Source of the DNA: Macrosoma leucophasiata
Lineage: Eukaryota > Arthropoda > Insecta > Lepidoptera > Hedylidae
Reading direction: 5' to 3'
NCBI GenBank assembly: GCA_036365455.1
Contig: JAWQUS010000007.1
Location: forward strand, 15,144,001-15,208,000
DNA length: 64,000 bases
The notes under the pieces are model-generated. The model saw only the letters and a list, made by a program, of their open reading frames with translations, searched no databases and was not told the DNA's origin. This document shows, one piece after another, positions 46,793 through 58,800 of the stretch. The position numbers were made by a program, and so were the translations under genes. Each line of letters starts with the position of its first letter. Positions within the stretch are counted from its first letter, which is position 1.

Positions 46793-47537
46793 TAACCTGA
46801 GCGCCTGAATTTTTCTTTCCCTTTCTGATTTAAACTGATTTAGGGTCGGTAAACGACATCCATTATTATAACTAGTAATAAGCTATACAGCCGATATGAT
46901 GAACTTTGTAGATTATACAATATCGTTCAGATGTCTCTATACGCTTAATAATCATTGTAAATTAAGTTGATAAGCTTCCAATTTTTTAACATGACTGGCC
47001 AAAAAAGATTGCTGGATTCGTGTATTATCATATGTTTAAGCATTTTTAAAATATCTATTTGAGAATTATATTGAACCTGCCTTCAGTGTCGCCCAAGTTT
47101 AAGCAACCATAGTTTTAAGATAACCATACAAAATTTGGAGCTTTATGTATACTCGCTTCAACATTGATTGCATTTTATCTAATCATGGCCCATAATTTAT
47201 TCGTCAGTTGTGCTTAATTTTATCAATGTTGAACTTGAGGCAATTTGGCGAAACATTTGCACAAGACTTGGCACAATTCTCGCACAAGCTTATCATTTTA
47301 CATAGTCATAATTTGGTACCATCTCTACATATGGAATGTTGGCTAGAGTCGTTAATTTAGTTAATTACTCGCTAGTAGGTACTCGTCGTCGCCGCGTTGG
47401 CGCAACTTGGAAAACATTTCACATACAATAAACTCACACGAATCATAATATTTTATGTTATGTACAATTTGCAAAACACCAATCTTACCATTTTTAATTG
47501 CTTGATTACGAATACTTCTTACAGGAATAATTTATTA

Positions 47538-48253
47538 TTAAAGTAATTAGGTATCCCAAAATTTGAAAGCTTGGAGATATTTAGAAATTAAAGAAAAAAT
47601 GCAGTCAAGTGCGATTCGGACTCGCCCATGTAGAGTTCCGAAATAGCAAGTAATATTAATCGAGAAATTTTAATGCCGGATTTGAAAATCTCGTCTAAAC
47701 TAAATTTCGTTGAAAGTTTGAATTAGAAACTACAGCACATATTTTTAGACCGCACATTTACCACTTTGGAAGTGTCTATCTGTGAATCGATTGAGTTTCA
47801 GAAAATAAAAAAATAATATTTATTAAATTAATTAGACGTAAACGTAACTTAACGCCTGTAATCCCCGAAGGGGTAGGCAGAGGTAAATGCATGCATTCAA
47901 GCATTCATGCAAACACCCACACTTCGCCGGTTACGATTTTGGCCCAGGTAACAGGTGGCGAGCCTGTTGCAATCTCCGAGCACATAACCAAACTTCGAGG
48001 TACTGGGATATTTCCAGGAAATGGAAAAATCCCGGTAGAACCAGAGATAAACGATTTCACACTGTTATCTCTAATATCCCCCGACCCGGGAATCGAACCC
48101 AGGACCTCAGTGTAGTAGTAGTGGCCTGCTACCACTAGGCTACCGAGGCAGTTAAAGTAATTAGGTATCCTAAAATTTGGAAACTTGGAGATATTTAGAA
48201 ATTAAAGTAAAAATGCAGTCAAGTGCGAGTCGGATTTGCCCATGTAGAGTTCG
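47538..48253. repeat. 106-bp direct repeats flanking a SINE-2
   Basis: TTAAAGTAATTAGGTATCCC... at 47538-47643 recurs at 48152-48253 with about 10 percent difference. Both copies end with GCAGTCAAGTGCGA...CATGTAGAGTTC. The second copy follows directly after the SINE-2 at 47843-48151 and leads into an RTE 3' end. Confidence 0.85.
47843..48151 (-). mobile_element. SINE-2, full length, reverse orientation
   Basis: On the minus strand it starts TGCCTCGGTAGCCTAGTGGT (A box), then CCTGGGTTCGATTCCCGGGT (B box). It ends CCCCTTCGGGGATTACAGG. About 308 bp; the cleanest copy of the family here. Confidence 0.88.
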
Positions 48254-48256
48254 AAG

Positions 48257-48435
48257 TCTTGTCGGAGGCCTTATGGGCGGTTTGAAAACATCCGACAACG
48301 GGTTGGCCACTAACCCTTATCTCCACCAAACCGCATTAGAGCAGCGTGGTGGAGTAAGCTCCAGGCCTCCTCTCAAGAAGAGGAGAGACTCGTGCCCAGC
48401 AGTGGGACGTATCAAGGGTTGCCATTGTTATTCCA
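48257..48435 (+). mobile_element. RTE-type 3' end
   Basis: TTGTCGGAGGCCTTATGGGC, GGTTGGCCACTAACCC and CGTGCCCAGCAGTGGGACGT, ending at GGGTTGCCATTGTTATT. Confidence 0.82.
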
Positions 48436-49084
48436 CAGGTTACGCAAAAAGCGACATACACGCGGGCAGAGCTGCCGGCAAAGCTATTTAAAAATAATGT
48501 ACCTATTCGAAATCACGAAACTCCAATAGTTTTTTACCGATCGTTTTGTTTTTACACAACGTTGTATTCACAACGCGTAAATATATTTTTATTTGCAACG
48601 CGTTGCACAGTAAAGTTAAGGGATGGATTCTGATGTTGCCTTTCGTATTTTGTGTTCTTATTTTAAATTTGTTTATTCTATCAGCAGATGCGTAAAAAGA
48701 TAAGTCATTTGGACTAGGATGCTTAAGAACTGAAAAATGTAATAAAATTACGCTGCTGACTGACCAAACATAAAACTTAATTTTATTTGTGATTCATTTA
48801 CCATCAATCTGAACCTTAATTAATGTCAAATTTACGATAGGATCAAAGGTAACCTTCGTCACACGTAATAGATTCGGATTGATGTCAATCATGGTAAACA
48901 AACAAAATTTACAGTATTTCTCTAAAATTCAAAGAATTTAAAATTCTAATCATTTATTTCAAATTGGTCTACAAGGACACTTTTGCATTGTCGAGTTATA
49001 AGCTACCTAGAGAGAATGACTTATAATAATAATTCAAAAGGTATTAATAAATACCAATTTAATAATAATATTTAACCAATACGT

Positions 49085-49245
49085 GAATCATCAAATTTTT
49101 CAATTCCTTCATAAAAGAAAATGAAAAATCTGTTCGTCATAATCATAGTCATTCACTTAGCAGAGTTCCAAGTGCAGGCACTACTGAGAAGAACTCCGCT
49201 ACCCAATAAACTCAGCGTGTTGCTCTTTTGTCAAAACCTTAGGAT
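49085..49245 (+). repeat. Dispersed repeat, inverted relative to 5556-5695
   Basis: AATCTGTTCGTCATAATCAT, AGTTCCAAGTGCAGGCACTA and CTCAGCGTGTTGCTCTTTTG are shared in reverse with 5556-5695. Confidence 0.7.
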
Positions 49246-49866
49246 TTAATACAAATAATCTCTCTTTCTGTCTTAAAATAACTGACATGTTTTTGTTGTT
49301 TTTTATGAGAGAAAGTAAACGCACGATCGCGTTCTTACAAAACTTGATTCTTTGAAAAGATAGGTATTTCATGGAACACAGATTAAATTAAATTTGTATG
49401 GGTCCCTTGCAGGTGCTCCCTAAGTGGTTGGGCGCGTCTTAATGTGTCCGGTTCCTCAAACTTCCACTATTTATCTTCAGCGATCGATACCAGAGACGCT
49501 GATTTCTATTAAGATTTCCATCGTGTAGATTTGGATTTCAAATATCTCAATATTTGCAGTAATATTTAACATTTCTTTCATTTAATTGCCAATATTAAAT
49601 AGGATTTACTAATGTGTCCAGTGATCAGTTTTGTTTGGCATCTTTACCCACAAAATTCATGATTTGATTTAGTTAAAGTTTAGCGCAACACTTGTTTGTG
49701 AACATAACTAATTTACAGTCCAATTGAAGAATTATTTTATTTTTTGGTTTGCATTTGTTTTTGAAAACACTAGCACACAAAAACGAGCATTAAGTTCATA
49801 AAGATCCATATTATTATACATCTTGCACTAAATAATAGGATCTCATTCAACTCATCATATAATAAT

Positions 49867-50075
49867 ACTAGCGGCCCGCCCCGGCTTCGCCCGCGCTGCT
49901 CTGCTCCTATTAGTCATAGCGTGATGTAAGCTATCCTATCTCTCAAGTTGGATCAAACTGCACATGGTGTGCGAATTTTATTATAATCGGTTAAGTGGTT
50001 TAGGAGTCCATTGAGGACAAACATTGTGACACGAGATTTATATATATTAAGAAGATATATATCGGCACGGACGTA
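49867..50075 (+). mobile_element. CTAG-ended element (ACTAGCGGCCCGCCCCGGCTT)
   Basis: ACTAGCGGCCCGCCCCGGCT starts a high-copy short element that is also present at 60379 (ACTAGCGACCCGCCCCGGCT). The core AATCGGTTAAGTGGTTTAGG AG resembles the conserved core at 12560. Confidence 0.65.
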
Positions 50076-50585
50076 TTATTAGTTTCATCGTCCGATATAG
50101 TAAGCGTATAAAGTGGGTAGTCGAGCAACGAAACAATGAATTACACAATGAATTACACTCACAAGTCACTGTACACAATTACAACACAATATCAGACCGA
50201 AACGACAGAAACAGTTCCTAGCTTGGAGGAGAACTTATCACGAGAACCATCAAATGGTAAGTGAGTCTTGATCCGACCTCCCCTCCAACGGCTAGGCTCT
50301 GTTGTAGCACGAAGTTAAGTGCAACATGGCGATGGTGGCGCCCTTTACCGGAACTTGTGCTTTGTCAATTATCGGTCCGTACTAGTGACCGTCGCCGACA
50401 TATATATAAGTACCTACACTTACAAAAAACTAAAGTCAGAACCATGAAGACTCACAGTGTTGCGAAAAGTATCTTTGGCTTGTTTTACAACTTATAGGTT
50501 AGGATCCCACTGACATCTACACAAATATTTTTTATATATTTTTTTTTAATTTTTTTTTTTGCTTTCTTTTTTAATAAAATATCGT

Positions 50586-50855
50586 CCATTTCCGTGCTTC
50601 GGAGGGCACGTTAAGCCGTCGGTCCCGGTTGCTATCGATGGATAGCAGTCGTTAAACCTTGTCGGAGGCCTTATGGGCGGTTTGAAAACATCCGACAGTA
50701 GGTTGGCCACTAACCCACACCCACCTCCACCAATCCGCATTGGAGCAGCGTGGTGGAGTTAGCTCCAGGCCTCCCCCCAAAAAAAAAGGGGAGAGACTCG
50801 TGCCCAGCAGTGGGACGTATAATGGGTTGCCATTATTATTATTATTATTATCGTC
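50586..50855 (+). mobile_element. RTE-type 3' end, longest copy, (ATT)n tail
   Basis: CCGTGCTTCGGAGGGCACGT, TTGTCGGAGGCCTTATGGGC, GCATTGGAGCAGCGTGGTGG and GTGCCCAGCAGTGGGACGTA, then (ATT)n/(TTA)n. It defines the 3' 270 bp of the family. Confidence 0.85.
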
Positions 50856-51886
50856 CACTTCACGGTAATATGTATAAAAACTGAAAAACCACGGCGGCCG
50901 TTGCGCACTCGGCCGCTTCAACATATTTTCGTTCCGCCCCGATAACTTGTTACGTCCATAACGTACATGTATTATTTATATATCAAATTAAAGCTATTTT
51001 ATTTATCATTATTATGATATACAGGAGCCAAATGAAATCAGCCACAAATAAGAGTTGCTGGCTGTCAAAGACAAAAAAAAATATTTAAAAATACTTGCGG
51101 CCAAATTTTGATAGGCAACCTAGTGGTTATATATTCTGTAGATTCATATTATGCGTAAAAAATAGGTTTGCTGCATATCTGGATGAACGAAATGATTCTA
51201 CAGTGGGATCCTATCCTATCAAAACAAATGCTAGACAGAGAGAGGAGGTTGGTGTCTATCACTTTCACCGAGGGTTTGATAGAAGTTACAGAAATATAAT
51301 TAGGATTATAAATATCGCCAAGTCTATAGATTTGTGATTACTAGTCTAAACTAATACTGATACGATTTTATTAACTTTACCAATAAGATGGAGTGTCCCT
51401 CAGAGAAGGTTTATGTGCTAAATTATTCAATGTTTAAGGTCAAAGTGCGACGCCGGGGTGGGTTAACTGGTTAAATAATAAACGATGCTACTTTATCAAC
51501 TTGCAGCGGTAGCTCATGTGGCCTATACCCAAAATTGTTCGTCGTTTTGATCAATAATAACAAAATATGCACATAAGTAATGGCTTTTAATATTTATGAG
51601 ATATTTTCTTTGTCGCTCTTGTTATGGAAATAGTCACTATCTGTTAGTATAATGACCAGGCAGCTTAATTAAAACTTCAGATTACAAAGGGATCTTACAT
51701 CTACACCTAACATTTGTGAGCGTAGTGCAAGCAAGCTCGGTTCGAAATGACTAGACTGGTGTGTAGAGTCAAAGTGAATTAAACTGGAGACCGTCGGCGG
51801 ACTGACGGTCTAGTTCGTACTCGTTAATGAAAAGATCACTTAAAAGTTATATTAGGAGCCGCGATGTAGCAACGAGCGGGGCGCAT

Positions 51887-52307
51887 TAAGGCGCGGACCC
51901 ACCGCAACGCACGGAGAAGCTACTCACGTGCATTAAGCTTCGCTTTATATAAAATTGTATGTGGTAGTGTCCACTGCAAACCACGAAGAGGCTACACATG
52001 AATTGACGTCATTGATCATGCGTGGCTAGCTCGAATAGACGGTAACATAGCTCAACGCTATCAACGTGGGTCTACGTTTCCACTGGAAGTACACGAATAT
52101 GGCCCACGACTATGTACAGCTCGCTTATCTATCCTTGGATTGCAGTGGGACGTGCGTAGCCGTGCCACGGCACGCTATACTTTATTCGTGGGTTTTCATG
52201 TAGTCCAGTGAAAACATTGACCCACGTTGTCAAACAAATTAATACACGCTGCTAAAATGCACCGCGTGTCCGTGCACAGCATGCGTCGCGGTAGGTCCGC
52301 GCCTTTA
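51887..52307. mobile_element. MITE with TAAGGCGCGGACC terminal inverted repeats, about 420 bp
   Basis: TAAGGCGCGGACCCACCGCA at the left, mirrored by GCGGTAGGTCCGCGCCTTTA at the right. The inner part also has inverted pieces (CCACGTT... and ACGTGGG). GC-rich against the local background. Non-coding. Confidence 0.75.
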
Positions 52308-52967
52308 GTCCCACTCTGTCATGATTAATTGCGATCGCGTGAAACGCGTTCGAGTGACGTCAACAATAACTTATCAATTTTCTTGACCTCGCAATCGATG
52401 TCGATTAAGTGTTTGGTTGCAAGTTTTAATATAACCACACAATTAAATCGAGCCATGAATTAAAAATGAGCTGTGGGTGATATTGAAAATAGGCCAGAAA
52501 AGTTAATTCCCCTAAACTTTTATGACGAGTAAAATTAACTCTGGAAATAACCAAAAGAGCGAAACAAGAGCAGTTTAATCCTCAACGTTCCCAAACAAAA
52601 TAAAATTAACGAGTGAAAAGTTTCCCTATCAAGCGTAGAAGAGTATCTATATTTCTTGTAAAGTATTTCAAAAAATTGGTCAAGTGTGAGTCGAGCTCAC
52701 ACAAGAAATATGGAGCCTGAAGTAGTAAAATAATAGTAACATTATTTTTTATGAAAAGCGATTAGCTAGCGATTCAAGCGCATGTGGCACAGCAAAAGAT
52801 TTTTTGTACCTACTGTATTGGATTCCATAATCCATAATGTTTTTCAGTTATCATGGTATTAAATTAAAATGTGAATGTATTGCGAGAACATTTAAAGTGA
52901 CTGATTCAAAACAGCAACATGACATATGAGTAAAATAAAAGAATACACAGAAGATTGTAACACATAC

Positions 52968-53132
52968 CTCAACTATAGCTTTGGGTATCCAAGTAATAGC
53001 GATGAAAATGCTTTCTTTCACCGAAAGGCCGTTCACCAACGTCACGAGAAATGCCGTCACTAAACGAAGAATAAGTGCTGAGGAAATACAGGCCAAAATC
53101 AGGCCGAACTCCGTCGCCGTTATTTGTGACAC
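52968..53132 (-). CDS. Nha: NHA/SLC9B Na+/H+ antiporter gene A, penultimate exon
   Basis: This is a 165-nt exon in phase 0 at both ends (55 codons). The acceptor is TCTGTCTCAG|GTG and the donor GAG|GTATGT. It encodes one long hydrophobic segment (LILACISSALILRLVTAFLV), then GLSVKESIF and ITWIPKAIVE. The order helix-LxRLxxxF-GLxxKExxF-W-PKAxV matches the last core helices of NHA/SLC9B proteins, and the Lys in PKA belongs to that conserved motif. The first residue is Val (GTG), not a start codon. Earlier gene A exons must lie to the right. I could not recognise any up to 64000, so they are probably outside the window. Confidence 0.87.
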
Positions 53133-53942
53133 CTGAGACAGAAATCACATTAATGCATTAGACAATTTTTCACTGTAAGTAAACTCAAATGTATTTTCGT
53201 TGGCTCATGGAAATGGAATTTAGTTTAGGATATTCCATTTATTACTGGTAGTAGAGCTGTAGGGGTGAGATTCTGGGATAAGGATGTGTCGGTAACTAAA
53301 TATCATATTTGCGATAACATGCTAAATAACTAATACTTAGTTTATTATGTGACCTGGGTGCGACCTGGTTTTATCCAAAGCAATAGTCATAATAATATAT
53401 GAATGATGTTATTGCTTTTGTAGATGATAAACAAACGATAATGGTACTTATTAAGGTTATCGTTATCGCTTATAAAGGAGATACAAATTGACATGAAAAT
53501 TTGACAGCAATAACAATGTCGACAAAAATTTCGATAAACACTTGCGCCTCCGTTTAAATAGTGATGTACCTGTTGCTATTCTCAGAACTACTACAGCTAT
53601 AAGTTTTTAGACAAATTTAATTGAATATAGGATGCTTAATAGTTAAGAGACAGCGTAGAACCGACAACAATGGCGCATTCTAGTATCGGAGACCAGACTT
53701 ATTTAGGGCCACTGCGCCAATAAACCACCAGCACTACTAAATAGTCGTGTTGAACCAGTGTTGAATACTGATCAGTGTATATAGACATTTTAATCTAACC
53801 TGGCTGATAATTACTGTTGGATCGGAGTGAAATTCGTATTTAGTCATCAATCAAACCCTGCGATGTAGGCATATGTTATTGGGTGGAAATATTGGAAGCA
53901 ATTTAATTTTAATACCGTTTCGATATTGTATATGGTTCAAGA

Positions 53943-53994
53943 ACAATAAGTAATCAATTGTTATATTTTTCTGTAACAATTGATTACTTATTGT
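53943..53994. repeat. Perfect 21-bp inverted repeat with 10-nt loop
   Basis: ACAATAAGTAATCAATTGTT A (53943-53963) pairs exactly with 53974-53994. The hairpin has no mismatch. Confidence 0.8.
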
Positions 53995-54288
53995 ATAATT
54001 GTTATAAAAATCTCCCTATACCAAATAGCTGATTTGTCGTGCGCTTTTTTTCGGACATTGAATTAGACTGTAAGGTAAAACTCACACACATATGATTACA
54101 TATCTATAACTTAAAATTCAATATCATAAGATACTTAAACTTATTTAACGAAAAACATATCAATGATCGTAAGTTCTTGTGAACTTGTGAGCTCAATTTG
54201 ATCAATTAGATCGAAAGTTATGAACAAAATTAGTGCAGTGTGCACGTGACCGCACGCTCAACGACCCTTGCACACGTTTTGTGCATTA

Positions 54289-54314
54289 AGAAAAAGAGTG
54301 GCCACTCTTTTTCT
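54289..54314. repeat. 26-bp perfect palindrome without loop
   Basis: AGAAAAAGAGTGG followed directly by its complement CCACTCTTTTTCT. Confidence 0.7.
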
Positions 54315-55259
54315 CTTGTAGGAATTGCACTCACTCATGAAGTGTTCCGTAGTGGCAAGTAATATTTGACTGGATGTTTGTGTTGTACCTCTGTATCAGG
54401 AATATTTTGATTTTAGAAAATATGTTTTAAATCAAAAATTGCTGACTCTTGCTGTTTCATACCAGTGTTGCCACAAAACAAGTTCGGAACAAAAAAAAAT
54501 CGGATTCGCGGCCTAAGGTTACCACCAAAGACATTTTGGCCATTCGGCAACGGAACCCTAAGAAACTATTTGTAATACAAAAGTAATTTGTGCTTCTTAG
54601 CGTATTTTTTTATACCAACAATTATTCATTTTTCGATGTACCATACCTATACTTCAGATATTATGATGAAGTCCTCATGCGCCAAGCAGTTTTCTAATAT
54701 GATTTTATTTTTAAATCGTTCGATTTTAAAATGATTGAATTCTCAAACATATTTATTTTTTGTAAATTGATAGTGAAATTCAACATCACCGTTGCGATTG
54801 AAATATTAGTAGGCGCTTTAATATTTTTATTTAGTGTATGAGAAGCCTTAGACCGTATTATATTACTTAATAGAATGTTGTTTTTTTAAATACTCCGTCA
54901 GAGTCACTATTATGAAGGATTATTGTTATACTGTGTTCACAACTATGAGTTATACCCTCATGGAACCCTTGGAACCATTGAACTCCTTGGTAGGTAGACA
55001 AAGCAATATGCTTGGCCAATTTGGCATATTGTACAATTAAATAAGTGGAAATTGGAAAATTGTTGTCATTATTTTTCTGTAAAATTATTTGAAACAAAAT
55101 ATTGACTATTAAAATAAAAATGTGTTTTTATTTATTAAAAAAGCTAATGCTAAGAATGTTATGTTTAATGTTATTGTTATGTTATGAATGTTATACAAAT
55201 CTAAATAATATAGTTTTATTATTATTTTTTCTATGGTTACGCATAACCTCGTTTTAAAA

Positions 55260-57991
55260 TCTATACATATAATAAAACAGTAAAACCCGCGTGTCTGTAC
55301 ATTGTATATATTTACGAAAAACTAATTGGGGGCGATGTTAAAATAGTATTAGAACACTTTTCAATGATTTTTAATTTTATTGTCTGTCTGTTTGTCTGTT
55401 TGTCCCTTTGTCCAGGCTAATCTCCGAAGATACTGGACGGATTCGAATGAAACTTTTTGTGGTGTATAGATACTAAGCCTGGCCAACATTTACATATATA
55501 CATACATTGAATATTTTTTAAAAGAATACTTTCGACGTGATTTACAATAGAAATCGAAGCCAAAAATATAGTTTTTAGATTTTTTGTCTGTTTGTCTCTA
55601 TGTATGTCCGGGCTAAACTAAAAAAGAACCTACTAAATGGCGCCTGTTAGTAATATTTAAGCAAAATTTGAAGAAAAATTTTGCTTAATAATACTAACAG
55701 GTCCGGTCAACATATAGGCTACATATTATCACGCTATCTTCTACGGGGGAAGAACTGTAAATCTTTAAAATCGTAGGATCTTTAAAGTCAAAACTGTATA
55801 TAGATTTTTTTGTTTTAAATAATATTTGGGGTGTGACTTACTATCGATATTGAAGCCAAATATAGTGTTTGTTTTGTCTGTTGTTGTTTGTCTGTATGTA
55901 TGTGTGAGCTAAACTCAAAAAGTAATGGATCTTAATGGATTTACTTCTAATTTTGCATGAGTATCCGAGAGTTTCAAGGACACCTCATTGGGTAAGGTTT
56001 ATAGGTACCGTGCATCCAAATAATGGCGAAAGCTATTTCCTGCGGTTGTTACTTCACACGGTCCGAGGCCCAACGTATTTCACTTTTCTGAGGATATTTG
56101 ATGGCGTGGAGTATCCCACTTACCGCGCAGCCTGCGTAGCACGTCACCTTCTCGACGGTTACCAAAACTGGGATTACACCCTCGCGGAGGCAAGCGTCAG
56201 TGACGGAGAAATATCGCCATCATCTGTCTGAAGATTCTCTACGAGCTTTGAGACACGTGCTACTAGAGACGAAGTAACTAATGAACGCATGCTGAACACC
56301 TGTATTAGTTCATTTCAAGATGTGGTAATTTCCACCACCGATTGAACTATCGAATATGGGTTACCAGCTCCCCAAATCATCACCGCATCAAGACCTTAGA
56401 AATTGGGAGTATATCGCTGAGACAAATTACGATCCGGGCGAAATGACCATGTCGCTTTGTTCTCTTCAGAGCAAAAACAAATTTATGATACCGTCCTCGA
56501 AAGCGTTGGACAAAACCAGGGTAAAATGTTTTTCTCCTGGATTTTGGATGCTCCTGGTGGAACAGGAAACATTTGTTATCACTGGCATACTTGCAGAGGT
56601 CAGGAGGCAAGGCAAAATTGCTATTGCTGTAGCGTCGTGGGGAATTGCTGCCTTAAAATTCCCTTACATTTAGAGAACGCCGAAATGACGTTTTTGGTGT
56701 GTCATGTAACAGTGATAAGGGACACGTGTTCAAGGGTTGCTTGATTGTATGGGATGAGTGTACGATCACCAATAGAAAGGCAGTTGAGGCCGTGGATAGA
56801 ACCCTGCAGGACATCCGCAGGAACGAACATTTGAGTGGGTGGTGTCACATTACTGTTCACTGACGATTTCCGGCAAACGCTTCCCGTTTTGACGCGAAGA
56901 TCGAGGGCTGACGAGATGAATGCTTTGTTGAAACGATCTTAACCATTTCGTACTTACGCTGCGCTTGACCATTAATATGAGAGCTCGGCTCGACGACAAT
57001 GCACGTGCTCAAGAATTTTCCGATGTCCTTCTAAGTCTTCGCGGAAGCACTCTACCAGAAGAGAGAGGTGGATAGGTGGTGTGTCCAGAACCCTCGACAG
57101 AGATGTATCCAGGAGAGAAGAACTCATTCTCGGTGTTTACGGGGACATTAGTCGTATACCGCACCAGCAGAAAACGACGTTTTGGGTGTGTAAGCGGGCC
57201 ATTTTGACGCCCAAAAATGATCAGGCTGCAGCAATTAATAGGCAATGAAGTGGTCTATACCTCCATAAATACTGTCGTCAAGCAAGATGACGCCACACAT
57301 TATCCCATGGCATTTCAGCAAGCGGAATTCCATCGCATACCATCAAGCTGAAAGTGGGTGTCCCGATTATGCTTCTTCGGGACTTATCTCCTCCGAAGTT
57401 GTATAACGGGACCCGGCATTGGCGAGGCAGTATTTATACCACGCATTCCCCTCATACCGCATAACTACACATTCCAGTTCAAGCGCGTACAGTTGAATGT
57501 TTGCTTCGCGATAACCATCAATAAGTCCCAGGGGCAGACACTGAGGTCAGCGGGTGTTAACCTCAGGAAAAGTTGTTTCTCACACGGGCAACTGTACGTC
57601 GCTTGCTACCGCGTTACCAGTCCTGTCTCTTTTTACATTTTGGCTCCTGGCAGAATAACTACCAACGTAGTTTATAGGAAAGTGTTGTAAGGTTTGATAC
57701 CTTTGTACGTAATTTTACTCTTTTGTGTCCGGGAATATATTCCTGCATTATTTTGTCTATTTCCTTCAGTCACATCTTATGACTGAACCAGAGAATATGT
57801 AATAATACTACTGAACTCAGCAGGATTCCCATATGACTCCCTTCACTTGCTTCGCTTGCAAAAAAACTTATACTTTTATTTTAATACTATTTTAAAAGTT
57901 GTTTGCTTATAATACTAAAGCGACACTGGCATCTTAGGTATGTTTGGTGCTGTAGAGCCTTCACGCAGACGACGTTGCGAGCAGCTGCTAG
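55260..57991 (+). mobile_element. Helitron, 2.7 kb, with preserved ends and decayed helicase
   Basis: The left end is A|TCTATACATATAATAAAACA. The right end is GACGTTGCGAGCAGCTG CTAG|T. The TC start, CTRR end and A/T insertion context are all as known for Helitrons. GTCTGTCT-rich DNA lies near the left end (55380-55405), and a near-perfect 26-bp inverted repeat sits at about 55646-55700. The Rep (HUH nuclease) half is absent. Only helicase-derived sequence remains, so it is an internally deleted copy. Confidence 0.75.
55935..57690 (+). pseudogene. Helitron Pif1-like helicase remnant, multiple frameshifts
   Basis: Three frames are needed to read it. First, at 55985-56220, NNGESYFLRLLLHTVRGPTY and WDYTLAEASVSD, from the region before the helicase core. 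Second, at 56457-56560, EQKQIYDTVLE and DAPGGTGN, a Walker A motif whose Lys codon is lost to a frameshift. Third, at 57470-57690, FAITINKSQGQTL and HGQLYVACYRVTSP near the C-terminus, with the conserved NKSQGQT motif. It once unwound DNA for rolling-circle transposition. It is clearly dead now. Confidence 0.82.
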
Positions 57992-58198
57992 TTAATAAAT
58001 AAATCCTGTATTACCGCAATATTTTTCATAAACAAAAACCCTATAAAATTTAACACCTGGAACTTCAATGTTTGCAGACACTCTTGAATATGATACTTTA
58101 TTGCATGTAAATAAACTGTGGGTCCCGTTTGGGCTCGACCTTTTTGTGATAAGACCCAATGAGTTTTGTATATTACGTAGGTAAACAAAAGGAAATAC

Positions 58199-58552
58199 GT
58201 GTCTGCTTTCGGTACACACCTACGAGTGTTAGAGATGTTCTTTTTTATTATAAGGGCAAAAACATTTAGTTATGTAGAGATTCCCGCCATAGGTAATTGT
58301 ATTGAAAACTCAAACTCAATCCCTGAAATAGATATAGACTTTATTTTTCTGCCTGCCATTCTATGGGAGGAAACAGACTTGAAGTTTGTTTATGTTTCAT
58401 ATTTAGCTGAATATTATAAAGGCCTCGACTTGAACAGAGTCATTTATAAAAAGATCTGTCTTTTATGTGAAATGCTTATTAAAGTAATTAAGGCAGTTGG
58501 CTACGCCATAATAAGCATTCTTCATTACCGAACAAAAATTAAATGTCATTGA
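58199..58552 (+). CDS. Hypothetical ORF, 117 codons, doubtful
   Basis: An open frame with several hydrophobic stretches (IDFIFLPAILW, MLIKVIKAVGYAIISILHY). I do not recognise it, and it has no clear promoter or splice context. The length is notable for AT-rich DNA but can occur by chance. It lies just after the Helitron. I report it so that it can be checked, not as a gene I believe in. Confidence 0.12.
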   Translation: MSAFGTHLRVLEMFFFIIRAKTFSYVEIPAIGNCIENSNSIPEIDIDFIFLPAILWEETDLKFVYVSYLAEYYKGLDLNRVIYKKICLLCEMLIKVIKAVGYAIISILHYRTKIKCH

Positions 58553-58800
58553 CGAATTAGGTAATTGTGATTCACATACTCTTATATTATTTTCATCCGA
58601 AATCTATTTTTTCCATTTCATTTCATTCCAACTTTATGATTTATATTAATTTACATAAAAGTACAAATTTAAATCTGTAACAAATTTAAGACTGTCCGTC
58701 CGTCCGTCTGTCACAGTCACTTCACTCCGAAATATTTTAGAACATAACATACTTGCAACTTGGCAGGCAGATGTTTTTTGTTTATACCACTATAAGATTA

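Larger units (their letters stand above)
31455..52967. other. 21.5-kb intron of gene A
   Basis: It separates the last two coding exons, whose phases and sequence join exactly. The intron is mostly repeats listed separately, with a few kilobases (35550-37080, 42960-45800) of AT-rich DNA in which I see nothing I can name. Confidence 0.8.

Noticed and set aside
50261..50497. 78-codon plus ORF rich in Ser/Trp/Arg
   Set aside because: The region resembles a dispersed retroelement end (ATGGCGATGGTGGCGCCC). I could not assign it or find LTR borders.
54867..55097. 76-codon minus-strand ORF as an upstream gene A exon
   Set aside because: Low hydrophobicity, no family motif, and no convincing splice sites around it.
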